DNA from: JAAXGX01 sp965203565
Lineage (GTDB): Bacteria > Acidobacteriota > Vicinamibacteria > Vicinamibacterales > UBA8438
NCBI GenBank assembly: GCA_965203565.1
Contig: OZ241896.1
Location: 3,596,001-3,660,000, forward strand
Direction of reading: 5' to 3'
Length of the DNA: 64,000 bases
Both the position numbers and the translations under genes were made by a program. Shown in pieces: positions 60,726 to 64,000 of the stretch (position 1 is the first letter of the stretch; the number at the start of each line of letters is the position of its first letter). Under the pieces are notes generated by a model, which ran no database searches, had not been told where the DNA came from, and was given only the letters and a program-made list of their open reading frames with translations.

Positions 60726-62125
60726 TGCGGCAGCATCCCGCGGACGTCGGTGACCTCGCCGGCTATCGCCGCCGCCGCGACCATGGCGGGACTCATCAGC
60801 AGCGTGCGGCCGGTCGGGCTGCCCTGGCGGCCCTTGAAGTTCCGGTTCGACGACGACGCGCACACCTCGCGCCCCCGGAGCCGGTCCGGGTTCATCGCCA
60901 GGCACATCGAGCAGCCGGCGCCGCGCCACTCGAAGCCGGCGTCCCGGAACACCTCGTCCAGACCCTCGGCCCGGGCGGCGCGGCTGACCCCCTTCGACCC
61001 GGGCACGACCAGCGCCTTGACGTGGCCCGCCACCTTGCGGCCCCGGACCACGGCCGCCGCCTCCCGGAGGTCGGACAGCCGCGAGTTGGTGCACGAGCCG
61101 ACGAACGCCACGTCGACCTTCGTCCCGGAGATCGGCGCGCCGGCCGCGAACCCCATGAACTCGAGCGCCTCGCCGACGCCGGCGGCGGACGCGCCGGCCT
61201 GCGCGGGGCCGGGAATGCGCTGCGAGACGCCGACCGACTGGCCGGGGTTGATCCCCCACGTCACCCGCGGCTCGATGGCGCCGGCGTCCAGCGTCACCTC
61301 GTCGTCGTACTCCGCGTCCGGGTCGGACGCCATCGACGTCCACCAGGCCTTCGCCCGCGCGAACGCTTCGCCGGACGGGGCGAACGGCCGACCCTCGACG
61401 TACCGGAACGTCACGGCGTCGGGGTTGACGTAGCCGACGCGCGCGCCCCCCTCGATAGACATGTTGCAGACCGTCATCCGCTCGTCCATCGACATCCGCT
61501 CGATCGCCGCTCCGCCGTACTCGTAGGCGTATCCCACGCCCCCCTGCACGCCGAGACGGGCGATGATCTCCAGGATGACGTCCTTCGCGTAGACGCCGGG
61601 GCCGAGCGCGCCGTCCACCGTGATCCGCCGCACCTTGAGCGGGTCGATGGCGAGGCACTGCGAGGCGAGGACGTCCCGCACCTGCGAGGTCCCGATTCCG
61701 AACGCCACCGCGCCGAACGCCCCGTGCGTCGAGGTGTGGCTGTCGCCGCAGGCTATCGTCATGCCGGGCTGCGTCAGGCCGAGCTCCGGCCCGATGACGT
61801 GGACGATCCCCTGCCGGTCGGTCGCCAGGTCGGAGAGCCGGACGCCGAACTCGCGGCAGTTGCGCTCGAGCGCCGCCATCATCTGCTCGGCCAGCGCGTC
61901 GGCGAACGGGCGGCGCTGGTCGAGGGTGGGCACGATGTGATCGACCGTCGCGTACGTCCGCTCCGGGAACGCCACGCCGGCGCCCCGCCGCCGCAGCATG
62001 TCGAACGCCTGCGGCGACGTCACCTCGTGGATCAGGTGGAGTCCGACGAACAGCTGCGTCTGCCCGGTCGGCAGCCGCCGCACGGCATGCAGGTCCCAGA
62101 CTTTCCGGAGGAGGGTCTTGCCCAT
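60722..62125 (-). CDS. leuC: 3-isopropylmalate dehydratase large subunit
   Basis: A 467-residue aconitase-family enzyme that isomerises 2- to 3-isopropylmalate in leucine synthesis. Visible motifs: ACGDSHTSTHGAFGAVAFGI, VAFVGSCTNSRLSDLREAA (first Fe-S Cys) and EWRGAGCSMCLAMNPDRL (CxxC). GREVCASSSNRNFKGRQGSP follows. Length is standard. It forms a two-gene operon with leuD. No leuA or leuB lies in the window. Confidence 0.96.
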   Translation of the reverse strand: MGKTLLRKVWDLHAVRRLPTGQTQLFVGLHLIHEVTSPQAFDMLRRRGAGVAFPERTYATVDHIVPTLDQRRPFADALAEQMMAALERNCREFGVRLSDLATDRQGIVHVIGPELGLTQPGMTIACGDSHTSTHGAFGAVAFGIGTSQVRDVLASQCLAIDPLKVRRITVDGALGPGVYAKDVILEIIARLGVQGGVGYAYEYGGAAIERMSMDERMTVCNMSIEGGARVGYVNPDAVTFRYVEGRPFAPSGEAFARAKAWWTSMASDPDAEYDDEVTLDAGAIEPRVTWGINPGQSVGVSQRIPGPAQAGASAAGVGEALEFMGFAAGAPISGTKVDVAFVGSCTNSRLSDLREAAAVVRGRKVAGHVKALVVPGSKGVSRAARAEGLDEVFRDAGFEWRGAGCSMCLAMNPDRLRGREVCASSSNRNFKGRQGSPTGRTLLMSPAMVAAAAIAGEVTDVRGMLPQ

Positions 62126-62145
62126 CGCGGGATCGTGTCCGGCTG

Positions 62146-63456
62146 TCAGGCCTGCTCGTCCTCGACGTCCTTCAGGAACTCCTCGCTCGGCCGGTGGATC
62201 CGGCCGTAGCTGCCGGCGTCGATCACGTAGTACCAGCCGGCGAAGCGCTCGGCGAGCAGCTCCGCCTTCTCGCGGCCCTCGCGCACCTTCTGCTCCCAGG
62301 AGGCGCGGGCGTCGGCGTCCGAGGCGTCCGGCTCGGGCAGGACCGACTCGTCGAACTCCGCCGTGATGAAGACGTACCGGTTCTCGCCGGCGCCGGTCTC
62401 CTCCGCGTCGCTCGTCGCGTCGCCCACCGCCACCGCGTCGCCGCTGCCGTAGACGATCTCGCCGAACCGGAGGGTGTAGCGCACCCCTTCGTCGGTCAGG
62501 ACGAGCAGCTCGCCGTCGTTCGACAGCAGGCCGCCCTCGGCCGTCGGGTAGAAGCCGCGGCTGGTCAGCGTCCGCACGTCGGCCTGGCTGATCCGCCCCG
62601 CCTCGAACGCTTGGCGCAGGTTGCCCGACAGGCCGGGCGGCTTGGGCCGCACGCCGGCGATCTTCATCGTCATGACTGCGCCGATCAGCAGGTTGACCTG
62701 GACCGAGTCGACCTCCTTCCCGGCCGGCGCGGCGTTGGCGCTCCAGTCGTCGTCGCCGTCGCGGTCGAGGACGAATTCGCCGCGGCGGACCACCGAGAGC
62801 GTCCGCTCGTCGATGAAGTAGTCGTTGAGGGTGATCCGCCGGACCGCGTCGCGCTCCACGTCGAGCAGGTTCGTCTCGATCCAGTCCTCGAACGCCGTCG
62901 AGATGCGGGCTTCGAACCGCGCGGCGTACACCCGTTTCTGCCCCGGCGCGCGGACGAACCGCAGGCCCGGGCGGCCGGCCGCCGGACGGCCGACGATCAG
63001 GTCGGCCAGCACCCGCTCGTCAGGCGCCCGGAACGTGATCCGGGCGCCGCGCCCCTGGAGGGTGCTGGTCGTGTCGTCGGCCGGATCGACCACCCCCAGC
63101 GACTCGTGGTCGGCGACGTTGTCGGACCGGAAATCCTCCTTGACGAGGGCGATGACGTCGGCGGCGGCGTTGGCCAGCCGCTCGGCGCCGTCGGCCGGAT
63201 AGTCGTGGTGCGACGGGATCGTCCAGAGGCCGTTCCGGTTGGTCACCTTGAACGGCGTGGCGGAGGCCGTCGCCTCGTCGAACTCGATCACCTCCAGGGT
63301 CGCCGCCGCCTCCGGGTCGGTGAACTCGGGGAAGAACGGCTCGCCCACGTCGAAGAATGCGTCGGGGACCGCCCGACGCGGCGCGCTCACCAGCGCCGTC
63401 ACGCCCAGCAGGACCGCGACGCCCGCCACGATCAGCGTCCGCTTCAGCTCGCTCAT
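62146..63456 (-). CDS. DUF4340 domain protein
   Basis: A 436-residue protein with one N-terminal membrane helix (LIVAGVAVLLGVTALVSAP) and a long extracytoplasmic region of repeated DUF4340-like modules: FKVTNRNGLWTIPSHHDYPA, DGAERLANAAADVIAL, DLIVGRPAAGRPGLRFVRAP and YAARFEARISTAFEDWIETN. DUF4340 proteins are encoded next to GldG-type ABC accessory proteins, as here: its start overlaps the upstream gene by 4 bases. The role is probably as an auxiliary subunit of an ABC transport system of the gliding/GldFG type. Confidence 0.85.
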   Translation of the reverse strand: MSELKRTLIVAGVAVLLGVTALVSAPRRAVPDAFFDVGEPFFPEFTDPEAAATLEVIEFDEATASATPFKVTNRNGLWTIPSHHDYPADGAERLANAAADVIALVKEDFRSDNVADHESLGVVDPADDTTSTLQGRGARITFRAPDERVLADLIVGRPAAGRPGLRFVRAPGQKRVYAARFEARISTAFEDWIETNLLDVERDAVRRITLNDYFIDERTLSVVRRGEFVLDRDGDDDWSANAAPAGKEVDSVQVNLLIGAVMTMKIAGVRPKPPGLSGNLRQAFEAGRISQADVRTLTSRGFYPTAEGGLLSNDGELLVLTDEGVRYTLRFGEIVYGSGDAVAVGDATSDAEETGAGENRYVFITAEFDESVLPEPDASDADARASWEQKVREGREKAELLAERFAGWYYVIDAGSYGRIHRPSEEFLKDVEDEQA

Positions 63457-64000
63457 GATTCATCCCTCAGCCGGTGCGCCGCCGCCGCGCCCTCCCGCTC
63501 GCGGCGCTGGCGGCGGAGCAGAATGACCACCCCCACGGCGAAGACCGGAATCGGCGGCAGCAGCACCGCGAACGTCTGGATCGACGTCTGGATCCGGCGG
63601 ATCTGCGCCTCCATGTTCTCGCGGCTGGCCCGGATCTTCGTGTTCTTCTCCGCCTCGATGTTGGTCGAGAGCACTTCGAGCCGGCGGTTCTCGACCTCTT
63701 CGAGGTTGCGCACCATGATCTGCTTCGTCTGCGCGTCGATGTCGGTCCGGCTCCGGAGCTCCTCGACGCGCTCGTCGAGCCGCGCCTGCGCCTCCTCTAT
63801 CGCCTGCTCGGCCTCTTCCTCCGCCTGCTGCTCGTCCTGCGCCCGCTGCTCGGTGAACTGCGCCGTCTGCGCCTCCACCCGCTCCAGCGTCCGGTGGCGG
63901 GCGCGCCGGCTCCGCAGGTCGATGAACGAGTCGTCCCCGACGAGCAGGTCCATGGCGTTGAGAAAGAAGGTGACGTTGTCGAAGTTGAGGTCGCCGATCG
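63453..64000 (-). CDS. GldG-type ABC transporter auxiliary protein, C-terminal part (partial at window edge)
   Basis: In frame from the window end, FDNVTFFLNAMDLLVGDDSF then IDLRSRRARHRTLERVE is the typical end of the ABC_transp_aux/GldG region. A long charged coiled coil (QAEEEAEQAIEEAQARLDER) and a C-terminal membrane helix (FAVLLPPIPVFAVGVVILLR) follow. The N-terminal part is off the window. Its stop overlaps the DUF4340 start (ATGA), marking an operon. Confidence 0.85.
   Translation of the reverse strand, partial: IGDLNFDNVTFFLNAMDLLVGDDSFIDLRSRRARHRTLERVEAQTAQFTEQRAQDEQQAEEEAEQAIEEAQARLDERVEELRSRTDIDAQTKQIMVRNLEEVENRRLEVLSTNIEAEKNTKIRASRENMEAQIRRIQTSIQTFAVLLPPIPVFAVGVVILLRRQRREREGAAAAHRLRDES

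Overview
The window is about 70% GC, densely packed, with short gaps and many 1-4 bp start/stop overlaps. Gene content (AddAB, MoxR/Bat aerotolerance-type operon, GldG/DUF4340 gliding-type ABC accessory proteins, a secreted protein of the 'PWGDPDLQGIW' type, a DUF222/HNH protein, two-gene agmatine pathway) best fits an uncultured Acidobacteriota, probably Vicinamibacteria-like. That assignment is an inference from family recall; there is no rRNA or marker tree here.

Layout. 1-5.9 kb: end of addB, an M23 peptidase, addA (RecBCD-like repair). 5.9-6.8 kb: decayed toxin-antitoxin type genes (AAA ATPase remnant, Fic remnant, frameshifted FitA-like antitoxin). 6.9-11.8 kb: one large single-chain Type ISP-like restriction-modification enzyme. 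11.9-24.9 kb: an accessory region of mostly exported or membrane proteins (SGNH hydrolase, RTX-type calcium-binding protein, membrane protein fused to an HNH nuclease, tiny membrane proteins). Four upstream regions there share one promoter/dyad and leader design, and several genes end in GGCGCGCC hairpins. The region is invaded by an intact IS21-family element that splits a DUF222/HNH gene, by two decayed IS21 copies, and by a 158-160 bp miniature element with terminal inverted repeats and TCAR target duplications. Arrays of GC-rich palindromic repeats fill 22.9-24.4 kb.

25-50.3 kb is mainly housekeeping: glutaminyl cyclase, hemerythrin, glycosyltransferase plus Na+ symporter, DnaJ/CbpA-ClpB, CDGSH protein, Rho, a frameshifted bacilliredoxin, ferrochelatase, tRNA-Pro(CGG), acylphosphatase, Apt, the seven-gene MoxR/DUF58/VWA cluster, tRNA-Arg(CCT), and AguB-AguA. 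60.1-64 kb: leuD-leuC, then DUF4340 and GldG-type proteins, all on the minus strand.

The most interesting segment is 50.55-60.13 kb. It holds DUF4007, a large P-loop ATPase and a CysH/DndC-like PP-loop sulfotransfer enzyme in a GTGA/ATGA-overlapping operon. A SNF2 helicase and a convergent GIY-YIG nuclease plus DGQHR (DndB-like) pair, both of clearly lower GC, follow. The set looks like a sulfur-linked DNA modification/defence island without a recognisable DndA, DndD, DndE or PglZ. It is bounded by a near-identical direct repeat of the 3' end of leuD, which suggests site-specific insertion there. The GIY-YIG gene is broken by an exact 248 bp tandem duplication; removing one copy restores an ATGA overlap with the DGQHR gene.
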